From: Paraburkholderia sp. CNPSo 3272
GTDB lineage: Bacteria; Pseudomonadota; Gammaproteobacteria; Burkholderiales; Burkholderiaceae
Assembly (NCBI RefSeq): GCF_024206495.1
Contig: NZ_JAMBPQ010000034.1
Location: 1-64,000 of the forward strand
Direction: 5' to 3'
DNA: 64,000 bases
The notes beneath the pieces are model-generated. The model had not been told where the DNA came from. It did no database searches and saw nothing but the letters and a program-made list of their open reading frames with translations. Numbering within the stretch: the stretch's first letter is position 1; every line of letters begins with the position of its first letter. This document shows, one piece after another, positions 8,649 to 18,009 of the stretch. Position numbers and translations under genes: made by a program.

Positions 8649-9077
8649 TTGTTCCAGGGGGCGTCGGCGCTGACACTCGATGCGAAAGGACGGATGTCGA
8701 TTCCGTCTCGCTATCGGGAAGCGCTGCAACAACAGGCAGAAGGACGGGTGACGATCACCAAGCACCCGGACGGCTGCCTGTTGCTATTTCCGCGCCCCGA
8801 ATGGGAAGTGTTCCGCTCGAAGGTCGCCGCCTTGCCGATGGATGCGCACTGGTGGCGTCGCATTTTTCTGGGCAATGCGTCCGACGTCGATGTCGACAGT
8901 GCGGGCCGCGTGCTCGTCTCACCTGAATTGCGTCTGGCAGCAGGAATGGAAAAGGAAGTCATGCTGCTCGGCATGGGTAGTCATTTTGAGTTGTGGGATG
9001 CGCAGACCTACGCCGCCAAGGAACAGGCGGCGATGGCGCAGGGCATGCCCGACGCCTTGAAAAATTTCACGTTCTGA
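8649..9077 (+). CDS. mraZ: Transcriptional regulator MraZ
   Basis: A 142-residue DNA-binding protein with two tandem SpoVT/AbrB-like MraZ domains, each with the D-x3-R signature: DAKGR at 11-15 and DSAGR at 83-87. The protein forms a ring and represses the mra promoter. The start is TTG 8649, preceded by AGGGGGAG; no in-frame ATG occurs before residue 16, which lies inside the first conserved motif, so the rare start is well supported. It is first gene of the dcw cluster, with MraZ-like boxes 75-110 bases upstream. Confidence 0.95.
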   Translation: MFQGASALTLDAKGRMSIPSRYREALQQQAEGRVTITKHPDGCLLLFPRPEWEVFRSKVAALPMDAHWWRRIFLGNASDVDVDSAGRVLVSPELRLAAGMEKEVMLLGMGSHFELWDAQTYAAKEQAAMAQGMPDALKNFTF

Positions 9078-9106
9078 TCGCGGTTCAAAAAGCTATGGCA
9101 TCTGCG

Positions 9107-10048
9107 ATGGGACAGGGACTGCAGCATCGCACGGTGCTGCTAGACGAAGCGGTGAACGCACTGGTCACGCGCGCGGACGGCGTCTATGTGGACGGCACGT
9201 TCGGTCGCGGTGGGCACAGTCGCGCGATCCTCGGGCGTCTCGGCGAGGCTGGGCGCCTGATCGCGTTCGACAAGGACCCGCTGGCGTTCGCGACAGCGCA
9301 AACCGTGAACGACGCGCGGTTTTCGATCGTGCATGAGAGTTTTGCTTCGCTGCGCGACGAGCTCGCGTCGCGCGGGGTAGGGCGTGTGTCGGGAATATTG
9401 CTGGACCTTGGCGTGTCGTCGCCGCAAGTCGACGATCCGCAGCGCGGTTTTAGTTTCCGCGCGGATGGCCCACTCGACATGCGGATGGACCCGACGCGCG
9501 GCGAGTCCGCCGCTGACTGGCTCGCTCGGGCCACGTTGCAGGAACTGACGGAGGTAATTCGGGATTATGGGGAAGAACGGTTTGCTTTTCAGATTGCAAA
9601 GGCGCTTGTTGCTCGCCGGGCAGAGTCCGACCGTCTCGGGCCTCTCGACAGCACGGGCGAGCTTGCCCAAATCGTGGCTAACGTCGTCAAAACCCGTGAG
9701 AAGGGTAAGGACCCGGCAACCCGCACCTTTCAAGCTATACGGATTCACGTCAATCAAGAGCTTGCGGAGCTGCAGGTCGTTCTAGAAGCAGCACTGTCGT
9801 TGCTGGAACAGGGGGGGCGGCTGGTGGTCATCAGCTTTCATTCGCTCGAAGACCGGATCGTCAAGCGGTTCATGCAGGCGCACGCGAGCGCGCCGGCGGT
9901 GGATCGCCGCCTGCCGATTCGCGCCGTCGACCTGCCGAGTCCGCCGCTCAAGCTGCTCGGCCGCGTGTTCGCGAGCGACGAGGAAGTCGCCGCGAACCCG
10001 CGCGCCCGCTCGGCCGTAATGCGCACCGCGGAGCGCATCACGCCATGA
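9107..10048 (+). CDS. rsmH: 16S rRNA m4C1402 methyltransferase RsmH
   Basis: A 313-residue SAM-dependent methyltransferase that N4-methylates C1402 in the decoding centre of 16S rRNA (formerly MraW). Family motifs include QHRTVLLDEAV at the N terminus, the SAM loop DGTFGRGGHS, LLDLGVSSPQ, and ISFHSLEDRIVKRF near the C terminus. ATG 9107 gives the N terminus usual in Burkholderiaceae; an in-frame ATG at 9095 is an alternative, and neither has a clear Shine-Dalgarno, which suggests coupling to mraZ 29 bases upstream. The 3' end overlaps ftsL by 4 bases. Confidence 0.94.
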   Translation: MGQGLQHRTVLLDEAVNALVTRADGVYVDGTFGRGGHSRAILGRLGEAGRLIAFDKDPLAFATAQTVNDARFSIVHESFASLRDELASRGVGRVSGILLDLGVSSPQVDDPQRGFSFRADGPLDMRMDPTRGESAADWLARATLQELTEVIRDYGEERFAFQIAKALVARRAESDRLGPLDSTGELAQIVANVVKTREKGKDPATRTFQAIRIHVNQELAELQVVLEAALSLLEQGGRLVVISFHSLEDRIVKRFMQAHASAPAVDRRLPIRAVDLPSPPLKLLGRVFASDEEVAANPRARSAVMRTAERITP

Positions 10049-10401
10049 ATCGTCTGAACATCTTCCTGCTGATCGTCGTCATGGGGTGCGCGCTTTCCGT
10101 CGTGAACGCCAACAATCAGCAGCGCCAGATCTTCATCCAGTTGCAACGCGCGCAGTCGCAGGAGCATCAGCTTCAGCAGGACTACGCACAGCTTCAATAT
10201 CAGCAGAGCGCGCTGTCGAGAACGTCGCGCATCGAACAGATCGCCACCGACTCGCTCAAGATGCAGCCCGTCACGACCGGACGCACGCAATATCTGACGC
10301 TCGCGCCCGGCAGCGTAACCGCCGTCGACGCCCCCGTGCCGACCTCGGCGCCCCCGCAGGGCGCCGCGCCCACGACTGGCCGCCGCGGAGGCACGCGATG
10401 A
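10045..10401 (+). CDS. ftsL: Cell division protein FtsL
   Basis: A 118-residue bitopic inner-membrane protein: very short cytoplasmic tail, one transmembrane helix at about 5-20, and a periplasmic coiled coil rich in Gln (about 24-60). In the divisome FtsL joins FtsB and FtsQ and helps activate FtsWI septal peptidoglycan synthesis. The C-terminal Pro/Ala-rich tail after about 90 is poorly conserved. It overlaps rsmH upstream and ftsI downstream by ATGA, pointing to translational coupling. Confidence 0.92.
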   Translation: MNRLNIFLLIVVMGCALSVVNANNQQRQIFIQLQRAQSQEHQLQQDYAQLQYQQSALSRTSRIEQIATDSLKMQPVTTGRTQYLTLAPGSVTAVDAPVPTSAPPQGAAPTTGRRGGTR

Positions 10402-12293
10402 AAAAGGACAATCGCCGCAAGAGCGTCGCCTTCAGCGCCAACCCCATTCTCTCCGTGCGCCTGCCGATGTGGCGCTCGAAGCTCGTCGTGTTCCTGCTCT
10501 TCATGGCGTTCGTCGCGCTCGCCGCGCGCGCGTTCTGGATTCAGGGCCCGGGCAACGCGTTCTATCAGAAGCAGGGCGAAAGCCGCTACCAGCGCACGAT
10601 CGAGCTGCCGGCCACACGCGGCAAGATTCTCGACCGCAACGGCCTCGTGCTCGCCACGAGTCTGCCCGTGCGCGCGATCTGGGCGATTCCCGAAGCCGTG
10701 CCCGACGATCTCGGCGCCGACAAGCTCAACCAGCTCGGCGCGCTGCTCGGCATGAACACGAAAGAGCTGCGCGCGAAGCTCTCCGAAGACAAGACGTTCG
10801 TCTATGTGAAGCGCCAGGTGCCGCTCGACGTCGCGCAGAAAGTAACGGCGCTCGACATTCCGGGCGTTTACCAGCGCAACGAATACAAGCGCTTCTATCC
10901 GGAAGGCGACGTCACCGCGCACTTGATCGGCTTCACCAACGTCGAGGACGAAGGCCAGGAAGGCGTCGAGCTGTCGGACCAGAAGGTGCTCGCGGGCGTG
11001 CCGGGCATTCGCCACGTGATCAAGGACCGCATGGGCCACATCGTCGAGGACGTCGACGAAACGGTCGTGCCCCACGATGGCAAGGACGTCGAACTGTCGA
11101 TCGACAGCAAGATTCAGTACATCGCCTATTCGAACCTGAAAGCCGCCGTCGAGAAGTTCAAGGCGAAGGCCGGCGCCGCGATGGTGGTGGACGTGCGCAC
11201 GGGCGAAGTGCTCGCGCTCGTGAACTATCCGACCTACAACCCGAACGATCGCTCGCACCTCACGGGCGAGCAGTTGCGCAATCGCATCCTTACCGACGTG
11301 TTCGAGCCGGGTTCGATCATGAAGCCCTTCACGGTGTCGCTTGCACTGGATCTGCACCGCGTCTCGCCGAGTACACTGGTGGATACGGGCGCGGGCCACT
11401 TCACCCTCGACGGCGCGACCATCACCGACGACGCCGGTTTTGGCGTGCTGACGGTGGGCGGCGTGATCCAGAAGTCGAGCAACATCGGCGCGACCAAGAT
11501 CGCGATGACGCTGCGCCCCGAAGAAATGTGGGACATGTACACCAGCATCGGTCTCGGTCAGGCGCCGAAGGTCGGGTTCCCCGGCGCGGCGGCGGGCCGT
11601 CTGCGTCCGTGGAAAAGCTGGCGCCGCATCGAGCAGGCGACGATGTCCTACGGCTACGGCCTCTCGGTTTCGCTATTCCAGCTTGCGCGCGCGTACACGG
11701 CGATCGCGCACGACGGCCAGATTCTGCCCGTGACGATCTTCCGCCACCCCGGCGACACACAGCCGGTGCAGGGCACGCAGGTTTTCGCGCCGACCACGGC
11801 GCGTGAAGTGCGCACGATGCTGGAGAGCGTGGTGTCGAAGGACGGTACCTCGCCCGACGCCGCGGTGCCCGGCTACCGCGTGGGCGGCAAGTCCGGTACG
11901 GCGTACAAGCATGGGCCGCACGGCTACGATCATTCGAAGTATCGCGCGTCGTTCGTCGGCATGGCGCCGATGCCCAATCCGCGCATCGTCGTGGCCGTTA
12001 CGGTCGACGAACCGACGGCCGGCAGCCACTTCGGCGGCGCGGTGTCGGGTCCGGTGTTTTCGGGCATCGTCGGCGATACGCTGCGCTCGCTCAACGTCCC
12101 GCCGGATATGCCGGTGAAGCAGCTGGTCGTCGAGGACAATAGCGCCGCCGGCGCCTCGGCCCCGGCCGTCGCGAACGCGCCAGCTACGCCCGTGAAGCAC
12201 GTGGCGAACGCGGCCGCCGCCAAAAGCGCCGCAGCCGCGCATCACATGACCGTCGCGGACAACGCGAAAAATCGACCCGGAGTCGTCCGATGA
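10398..12293 (+). CDS. ftsI: Peptidoglycan D,D-transpeptidase FtsI (PBP3)
   Basis: A 631-residue class B penicillin-binding protein that crosslinks septal peptidoglycan. One N-terminal transmembrane anchor is at about 30-48, followed by the PBP dimerisation domain and the transpeptidase domain. The active-site motifs are present: S306-x-x-K309 (GSIMKP), S360-S-N362 (KSSN) and K498-S-G500. An Ala-rich tail of about 50 residues follows the catalytic domain. ATG 10398 overlaps the ftsL stop and starts the conserved N terminus; an open frame continues upstream in the same frame but lies inside ftsL. It overlaps murE by 4 bases. Confidence 0.95.
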   Translation: MKKDNRRKSVAFSANPILSVRLPMWRSKLVVFLLFMAFVALAARAFWIQGPGNAFYQKQGESRYQRTIELPATRGKILDRNGLVLATSLPVRAIWAIPEAVPDDLGADKLNQLGALLGMNTKELRAKLSEDKTFVYVKRQVPLDVAQKVTALDIPGVYQRNEYKRFYPEGDVTAHLIGFTNVEDEGQEGVELSDQKVLAGVPGIRHVIKDRMGHIVEDVDETVVPHDGKDVELSIDSKIQYIAYSNLKAAVEKFKAKAGAAMVVDVRTGEVLALVNYPTYNPNDRSHLTGEQLRNRILTDVFEPGSIMKPFTVSLALDLHRVSPSTLVDTGAGHFTLDGATITDDAGFGVLTVGGVIQKSSNIGATKIAMTLRPEEMWDMYTSIGLGQAPKVGFPGAAAGRLRPWKSWRRIEQATMSYGYGLSVSLFQLARAYTAIAHDGQILPVTIFRHPGDTQPVQGTQVFAPTTAREVRTMLESVVSKDGTSPDAAVPGYRVGGKSGTAYKHGPHGYDHSKYRASFVGMAPMPNPRIVVAVTVDEPTAGSHFGGAVSGPVFSGIVGDTLRSLNVPPDMPVKQLVVEDNSAAGASAPAVANAPATPVKHVANAAAAKSAAAAHHMTVADNAKNRPGVVR

Positions 12294-13840
12294 GCGCCAC
12301 GCGCACCCAGCATCCCGCGCACCGGCAGATCGCGGACGCGCTCGCATGGCTGCGCGCGCACGTCACGCCAGAAGCGGGCCTGCACGCCGATACGCGCTCG
12401 CTCAAGCCGGGCGATGTGTTTCTCGCCTATGCGGTCGAGGGTGCGGACAGCCGGCCGCACATCGCCAATGCAATCGAGCGGGGCGCTGCAGCCGTGCTGT
12501 ATCAGCCGGAAGGGTATGCGGGCGAGAAGCTCGACGCGTCGAATGCGCTCGCTGTGCCGCAGCTCGACGTGCTCGCGGGCGAAATCGCCAGCGGCTGGTA
12601 TGGCGACCCGAGCGATGCGATGCTCGTGGTCGGCGTGACGGGCACGAACGGCAAGACGTCGTGCAGCCAGTGGATCGCCTCGACGTTCACGGCCATCGGC
12701 CAGAAGTGCGCAATCGTCGGCACGCTGGGCACGGGCTTTCCGGGCCAACTCGTGCACACGGGCTTCACCACGCCCGATGCGCCGCAACTGCAACGCAGCC
12801 TCGCGCAATTGCGCGGCGCCGGCGCACTGGCGATTGCGATGGAAGTCTCCTCGCACGCGCTGCATCAGGGCCGCGTGAACGGCACCTCGTTCGACATCGC
12901 CGTCTTCACGAATCTCACGCAAGACCATCTCGACTATCACCACACGTTCGAGGCCTACGAGGCCGCGAAGGCGCGTCTGTTCGCATGGCCGGGCCTGCGC
13001 GCCGCGATCATCAACGCTGACGACGCAGCGGGCCGCCGCCTGATCGCCGCGACGCGCGGCAAGGCTCGCACGATCGCGTACAGCGTGGCGACTCCGGCCG
13101 CCGACGCACCCGTCGCCGACGCCTGGCTGCGCGCGAACGACGTGCGCGCGACCGCCACCGGCACGGCGTTCCATCTGGAAACGTCGGATTGGGGCGAGGC
13201 GCAAGTCGAGGCGCACGTGCTGGGCCTCTTCAACGTGAGCAATCTGCTCGGCGTGCTCGGCGCGCTGCTTGCGGCGAATGTGCCGCTCGTCGCGGCGCTC
13301 AACGAGATCTCGAAGCTGCAGCCGGTGAACGGCCGCATGGAGCGCCTTGGCGGCCGCGCCGATCGCGACGAGCCGCTCGTCGTGATCGATTACGCCCATA
13401 CGCCGGACGCGCTCGAAAAAACGCTCGAGGCGCTGCGCCCGATGGCGGCCGCACGCGGCGGCCAGCTCGTCTGCATGTTCGGCTGCGGCGGCGATCGCGA
13501 CGCGACCAAGCGCCCGCTGATGGGTGCGATCGCGGAACGCCTGGCCGACCAGGTCGTCGTGACGAGCGATAACCCGCGCAGCGAATCGCCTGCCGCGATC
13601 ATCGAGCAGATCGCACAAGGCATGCGCGACGCCGCGAAGGCGCGCCGCATCGAGGATCGCGCGAGTGCGATCCTGCAAGCGGTGCGCGGCGCGGCGCGCG
13701 AAGACGTCGTCGTGCTGGCCGGCAAGGGCCACGAGGCGACCCAGGAAATCATGGGCAAGAAGCGCGCGTTCTCCGATCAGGACCACGCGCGGCTTGCACT
13801 CGCCGCCCGTGCCACGCACGGGCGCGGAGGTGGTGAATGA
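12290..13840 (+). CDS. murE: UDP-MurNAc-L-Ala-D-Glu:meso-DAP ligase MurE
   Basis: A 516-residue cytoplasmic Mur ligase adding the third peptide residue to UDP-MurNAc-dipeptide with ATP. The ATP loop GVTGTNGKTS is at 115-124. The motif DNPR at 427-430 is the marker for meso-diaminopimelate rather than lysine, as expected in a Gram-negative. All three Mur domains are complete. The start overlaps the ftsI stop (ATGA) and the stop overlaps murF by 4 bases, so the genes are likely translated in series. Confidence 0.96.
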   Translation: MSATRTQHPAHRQIADALAWLRAHVTPEAGLHADTRSLKPGDVFLAYAVEGADSRPHIANAIERGAAAVLYQPEGYAGEKLDASNALAVPQLDVLAGEIASGWYGDPSDAMLVVGVTGTNGKTSCSQWIASTFTAIGQKCAIVGTLGTGFPGQLVHTGFTTPDAPQLQRSLAQLRGAGALAIAMEVSSHALHQGRVNGTSFDIAVFTNLTQDHLDYHHTFEAYEAAKARLFAWPGLRAAIINADDAAGRRLIAATRGKARTIAYSVATPAADAPVADAWLRANDVRATATGTAFHLETSDWGEAQVEAHVLGLFNVSNLLGVLGALLAANVPLVAALNEISKLQPVNGRMERLGGRADRDEPLVVIDYAHTPDALEKTLEALRPMAAARGGQLVCMFGCGGDRDATKRPLMGAIAERLADQVVVTSDNPRSESPAAIIEQIAQGMRDAAKARRIEDRASAILQAVRGAAREDVVVLAGKGHEATQEIMGKKRAFSDQDHARLALAARATHGRGGGE

Positions 13841-15273
13841 CGATGCTTTCCCTACGGGAAGCCGCGGCGCTGATTCCCGGCGCGAGCGTCCTCGGCGACG
13901 AGAACGCCACGTTCGAGCGCATTTCGACCGACAGCCGCACCACGGGCCCCGGCGATCTCTTCGTCGCGCTCAAGGGCGACCGCTTCGACGCGCACGACTT
14001 TCTCGGCGAGGTCGCGAACCGCCACGTGAGCGCGGCGCTCGTTTCGCGCAGCCCCGGCGACTGGCGCATTCCCGCGCTGCGCGTGGACGACACGCGCAAG
14101 GCGCTCGGGGCGCTCGCGCTCGGCTGGCGCCGTCGCTTCTCGATGCCGCTCGTCGCCGTGACGGGCAGCAACGGCAAAACGACGGTCAAGGAAATGATCG
14201 CGTCGATCTTCGCGGCGGCCGTTGGAGAAAATTTGCGTCTCGCGACCACCGGAAACCTCAATAACGACATCGGCGTGCCGTTAACGTTGCTGCGTTTGAG
14301 CGGCGCTCATCGGCTGGCGGTGGTCGAACTCGGCATGAATCACCCGGACGAGACCGAGTTGCTCGCGAAATTCGCCGAGCCGACGGTCGCGGTGGTGAAT
14401 AACGCGCAGCGCGAGCATCAGGAATTCATGGCGACGGTGGAAGCCGTCGCACTCGAGCATGCGAGCGTGATTCACGCGCTCAAGCCCACGGGCGTCGCGG
14501 TGTTTCCCGCCGACGATGCCTACGCGAGCATCTGGCGCGTGGCGGCGACGGGTTCGCGCATTCTCGACTTCGCGCTGCATACGGATACGCGTGCGGTTGA
14601 AGCCGCAGTCACCGGCAAGCTCGTCGACAAGCTGGAGGGCAACCGTCTCGCGATCGCGACGCCGGAAGGCCATCTCGAAGTGGAGTTGAAAGTGCTGGGC
14701 GCGCACAACGCGCACAACGCGCTCGCGGCCACGGCGGCGGCGATCGCGTCGGGCGTATCGCTCGAAGCGATCGGGCGCGGGCTCGAGGCGTTCGAGCCGG
14801 TTAAGGGCCGCTTGCAGGTGAAGCGCGCGGCGCTTGGCGAACTGACGGGCGCGACGGTGATCGACGACACCTACAACGCGAATCCCGATTCGGTGCGCGC
14901 GGCGATCGACGTGCTGGCTTCGCGCATGTCGCCGCGCGTGCTCGTGCTGGGAGACATGGGCGAAGTCGGCGACGACGGTCCCGCGTTTCACCGCGAGGTG
15001 GGCGCTTACGCGAAGGAACGCGGCATCGACGCGCTCTACACGCTCGGCGACGCAGCGCGTGACAGCGCGGCGGCGTTCGGCGCGCAGGCGCAGCACGCCG
15101 CCGACGTGGGCGAGCTCGTGCGCATGCTGGCCGGTGCCGGTTACGGCGCTGGCGCAACGATTCTCGTGAAAGGCTCGCGCTTCATGCAGATGGAGCGCGT
15201 GGTGGCGGCTTTGACAAACCCGCCCACGAATCCGCAAAACCCTGCACCGGACCCGAAGTCCGGTGCGCACTGA
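13837..15273 (+). CDS. murF: UDP-MurNAc-tripeptide:D-Ala-D-Ala ligase MurF
   Basis: A 478-residue Mur ligase that adds D-alanyl-D-alanine to UDP-MurNAc-tripeptide, completing the pentapeptide. The ATP loop GSNGKTT is at 110-116, and the central and C-terminal ligase domains follow (GRLQVKR, IDDTYNANPDS). The last 15 or so residues are a Pro/Asn-rich tail outside the fold. It overlaps murE by 4 bases and is 20 bases upstream of mraY. Confidence 0.96.
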   Translation: MTMLSLREAAALIPGASVLGDENATFERISTDSRTTGPGDLFVALKGDRFDAHDFLGEVANRHVSAALVSRSPGDWRIPALRVDDTRKALGALALGWRRRFSMPLVAVTGSNGKTTVKEMIASIFAAAVGENLRLATTGNLNNDIGVPLTLLRLSGAHRLAVVELGMNHPDETELLAKFAEPTVAVVNNAQREHQEFMATVEAVALEHASVIHALKPTGVAVFPADDAYASIWRVAATGSRILDFALHTDTRAVEAAVTGKLVDKLEGNRLAIATPEGHLEVELKVLGAHNAHNALAATAAAIASGVSLEAIGRGLEAFEPVKGRLQVKRAALGELTGATVIDDTYNANPDSVRAAIDVLASRMSPRVLVLGDMGEVGDDGPAFHREVGAYAKERGIDALYTLGDAARDSAAAFGAQAQHAADVGELVRMLAGAGYGAGATILVKGSRFMQMERVVAALTNPPTNPQNPAPDPKSGAH

Positions 15274-15293
15274 AATACGAAGGAATACAAGGC

Positions 15294-16463
15294 ATGCTAC
15301 TGGCGCTGGCGCAATGGCTGCAGAATGACGCAAGCTTCTTGCGCGTGTTCAGTTATCTGACGTTCCGTGCGGTGATGGCCACCATCACCGCGATGGCGAT
15401 CGGGCTTTTTCTCGGCCCGTGGGTGATCCGCAAGCTCACCGCAATGAAAGTCGGCCAGGCCGTGCGTACGGACGGTCCGCAAACTCACCTGGTGAAGTCC
15501 GGCACGCCCACCATGGGCGGCGTGCTCATTCTGCTGGGCATCGCGGTTTCCACCTTGCTGTGGGGCGACCTCGCGAACCGCTTCATCTGGATCGTGATGC
15601 TCGTCACGTTCGGCTTTGGCGCGATCGGCTGGGTCGACGACTATCGCAAGGTCGTCTACAAGGACCCGCGCGGCATGTCTTCGCGCGAGAAGTACTTCTG
15701 GCAGTCGGTGATCGGTCTGTTCGCGGCGGTGTATCTCGCGTTCAGCGTCTCCGAGGCGAGCAACGTGCGCGTGTTCGATCTCTTCATGGCATGGGTGCGT
15801 AGCGGCCTCTCAATGGGCCTGCCCGCGCGCGCCGACTTGCTGCTGCCGTTCCTCAAGTCGATCAGCTATCCGCTCGGCGTGTGGGGCTTCATCGCGCTCA
15901 CGTATTTCGTGATCGTCGGCGCGAGCAACGCCGTGAACCTCACCGATGGCCTCGACGGTCTCGTGATCATGCCAGTCGTTCTCGTTGGCGCGTCGCTCGG
16001 CGTGTTCGCCTATGTGATGGGCAGCTCGGTCTACTCGAAGTATCTGCTCTTTCCGCACATTGCCGGAGCCGGCGAACTGCTCATCTTCTGTTCGGCGATG
16101 GGCGGGGCAGGGCTCGCGTTCCTCTGGTTCAACACGTATCCGGCCCAGGTCTTCATGGGCGACGTGGGCGCGCTCGCGCTCGGCGGCGCGCTGGGAACCA
16201 TCGCGGTCATCGTGCGTCAGGAAATCGTGCTCTTCATCATGGGCGGCATCTTCGTGGCGGAGACGCTCTCCGTGATGCTGCAGGTCACCTGGTTCAAGTA
16301 CACGAAAAAGCGTTACGGCGAAGGGCGCCGCATCTTCAAGATGGCGCCGCTGCATCACCATTTCGAGCTGTCTGGCTGGAAAGAAACGCAGGTTGTCGTG
16401 CGTTTCTGGGTTATCACGCTGATGCTGTGTCTGATCGGTCTGTCCACGCTCAAGCTGCGTTGA
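15294..16463 (+). CDS. mraY: Phospho-MurNAc-pentapeptide transferase MraY
   Basis: A 389-residue integral membrane enzyme with about ten transmembrane helices that transfers phospho-MurNAc-pentapeptide to undecaprenyl phosphate, giving lipid I. Catalytic/Mg-binding segments DDYRK, NLTDGLDGL and FMGDVGALALG are intact, as is the C-terminal HHHFELSGW loop typical of MraY. A GAAGGAATAC Shine-Dalgarno region precedes the ATG. It sits between murF and murD in canonical dcw order. Confidence 0.96.
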   Translation: MLLALAQWLQNDASFLRVFSYLTFRAVMATITAMAIGLFLGPWVIRKLTAMKVGQAVRTDGPQTHLVKSGTPTMGGVLILLGIAVSTLLWGDLANRFIWIVMLVTFGFGAIGWVDDYRKVVYKDPRGMSSREKYFWQSVIGLFAAVYLAFSVSEASNVRVFDLFMAWVRSGLSMGLPARADLLLPFLKSISYPLGVWGFIALTYFVIVGASNAVNLTDGLDGLVIMPVVLVGASLGVFAYVMGSSVYSKYLLFPHIAGAGELLIFCSAMGGAGLAFLWFNTYPAQVFMGDVGALALGGALGTIAVIVRQEIVLFIMGGIFVAETLSVMLQVTWFKYTKKRYGEGRRIFKMAPLHHHFELSGWKETQVVVRFWVITLMLCLIGLSTLKLR

Positions 16464-16491
16464 GCCTCTAAGTAAGCAAGGGAAGCAAGCG

Positions 16492-18009
16492 ATGTTTGGC
16501 GAGAAGTTTCGGGATCGGCAAAAGCCGATGGTGCTCGTGCTGGGACTCGGGGAATCGGGTCTCGCGATGGCGCGCTGGTGCGCGCGGCATGGTTGCCGCC
16601 TGCGCATTGCCGACACGCGCGAAGTGCCGCCCAATCTTCCCGAACTCGCCGCGCGTGGCATCGACGCCGATTTCGTGGGCGGTCCGTTCACGACGGCGCT
16701 GCTCGACGGCGTGGAGCTCGTCGCAATCAGCCCGGGCCTCTCGCCGCTCGCCGAAGATCTCGTGCCGCTGATCGCGGCGGCCCGCGAGCGCGGCGTCGAA
16801 GTGTGGGGCGAGCTCGAACTCTTCGCGCAGGCGCTGCGCCATCTCGGCGAGAGCGGCTACGCACCGAAGGTGCTCGCCATCACCGGCACGAACGGCAAGA
16901 CCACCACGACGAGCCTCACGGGCATGCTTTGCGAGCGCGCGGGCAAGCGCGTCGCGGTGGCGGGCAACATCAGCCCGGCCATGCTCGACAAGCTCGCCGA
17001 AGCCATCGACAACACCGCGCTGCCCGACGTCTGGGTGCTCGAACTGTCGAGCTTCCAGCTGGAAACGGCGCACACGTTCGAGCCGCACGCCGCGGCGGTC
17101 CTCAACATCACGCAGGACCATCTCGACTGGCACGGCGGCCTCGACGCCTATGCGGCCGCGAAGGGCCGCATCTTCGGGCCGCGCACGACGCGCGTGCTCA
17201 ACCGCGACGACGCGCGCGTCATGTCGCTTGCGAGCGTGAAGGCGAGTGGCGACGCGAAGGTCGTGACCTTCGGCCTGAACGAGCCCGAGAACGACGGCGA
17301 TCTAGGCCTGTTGCGCGAGAACGGCATGCAGTGGCTCGTGCAGGCCAACGACCTCGACGCGGCCGACGTGCCTGTCTCCCCGCGTCGCCGCAAGCAGCAG
17401 GAAGCGGCGCCAGTGAACCTCGGCATGAAGCGCCTCATGCCCGCCGACGCCCTGCGTATTCGCGGTCTGCACAACGCGGCCAACGCGCTCGCGGCGTTCG
17501 CGCTCACGCGCGCGATCGATCTCGCGCCCGCGCCGCTTCTGCACGGTCTGCGCGAGTATCGCGGCGAGCCGCATCGCGTGGAGCTGATCGCATCGATCGA
17601 CGGCATCGACTACGTGGACGACAGCAAGGGCACGAACGTCGGCGCGACGGTGGCGGCGCTCGACGGCCTCGCGCAGCGCACCGTGCTGATCGCCGGTGGC
17701 GACGGCAAGGGCCAGGACTTCGATCCGCTCGTCGCGCCGGTCGCGCGCTGGTGTCGCGCCGTGATGCTGATCGGCCGCGACGCGTCGAAGATCCGCGCGG
17801 CGCTCGAAGAAACCGGCATCGCGATGACCGACCACGCGACGCTCGAAGAAGCCACGCGCGCGGCGACGGCACTCGCGCAACCCGGCGACGTCGTACTGCT
17901 TTCGCCCGCTTGCGCGAGCCTCGACATGTTCCGCAACTACGCCCATCGCGCGGCCGTGTTCCGCGACACCGTAGAAGAAATCGCCGCAGAACGGGGGACG
18001 ATGATATGA
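16492..18009 (+). CDS. murD: UDP-MurNAc-L-Ala:D-Glu ligase MurD
   Basis: A 505-residue Mur ligase adding D-glutamate to UDP-MurNAc-L-alanine. The N-terminal UDP-binding domain begins VLVLGLGESG, and the ATP loop TGTNGKTT is at 131-138. It is about 65 residues longer than E. coli MurD (438); part of the excess is a charged insertion around 275-310 (including VPVSPRRRKQQEAAP) in the central domain, a region that looks like a surface loop. The stop overlaps the ftsW start (ATGA). Confidence 0.95.
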   Translation: MFGEKFRDRQKPMVLVLGLGESGLAMARWCARHGCRLRIADTREVPPNLPELAARGIDADFVGGPFTTALLDGVELVAISPGLSPLAEDLVPLIAAARERGVEVWGELELFAQALRHLGESGYAPKVLAITGTNGKTTTTSLTGMLCERAGKRVAVAGNISPAMLDKLAEAIDNTALPDVWVLELSSFQLETAHTFEPHAAAVLNITQDHLDWHGGLDAYAAAKGRIFGPRTTRVLNRDDARVMSLASVKASGDAKVVTFGLNEPENDGDLGLLRENGMQWLVQANDLDAADVPVSPRRRKQQEAAPVNLGMKRLMPADALRIRGLHNAANALAAFALTRAIDLAPAPLLHGLREYRGEPHRVELIASIDGIDYVDDSKGTNVGATVAALDGLAQRTVLIAGGDGKGQDFDPLVAPVARWCRAVMLIGRDASKIRAALEETGIAMTDHATLEEATRAATALAQPGDVVLLSPACASLDMFRNYAHRAAVFRDTVEEIAAERGTMI

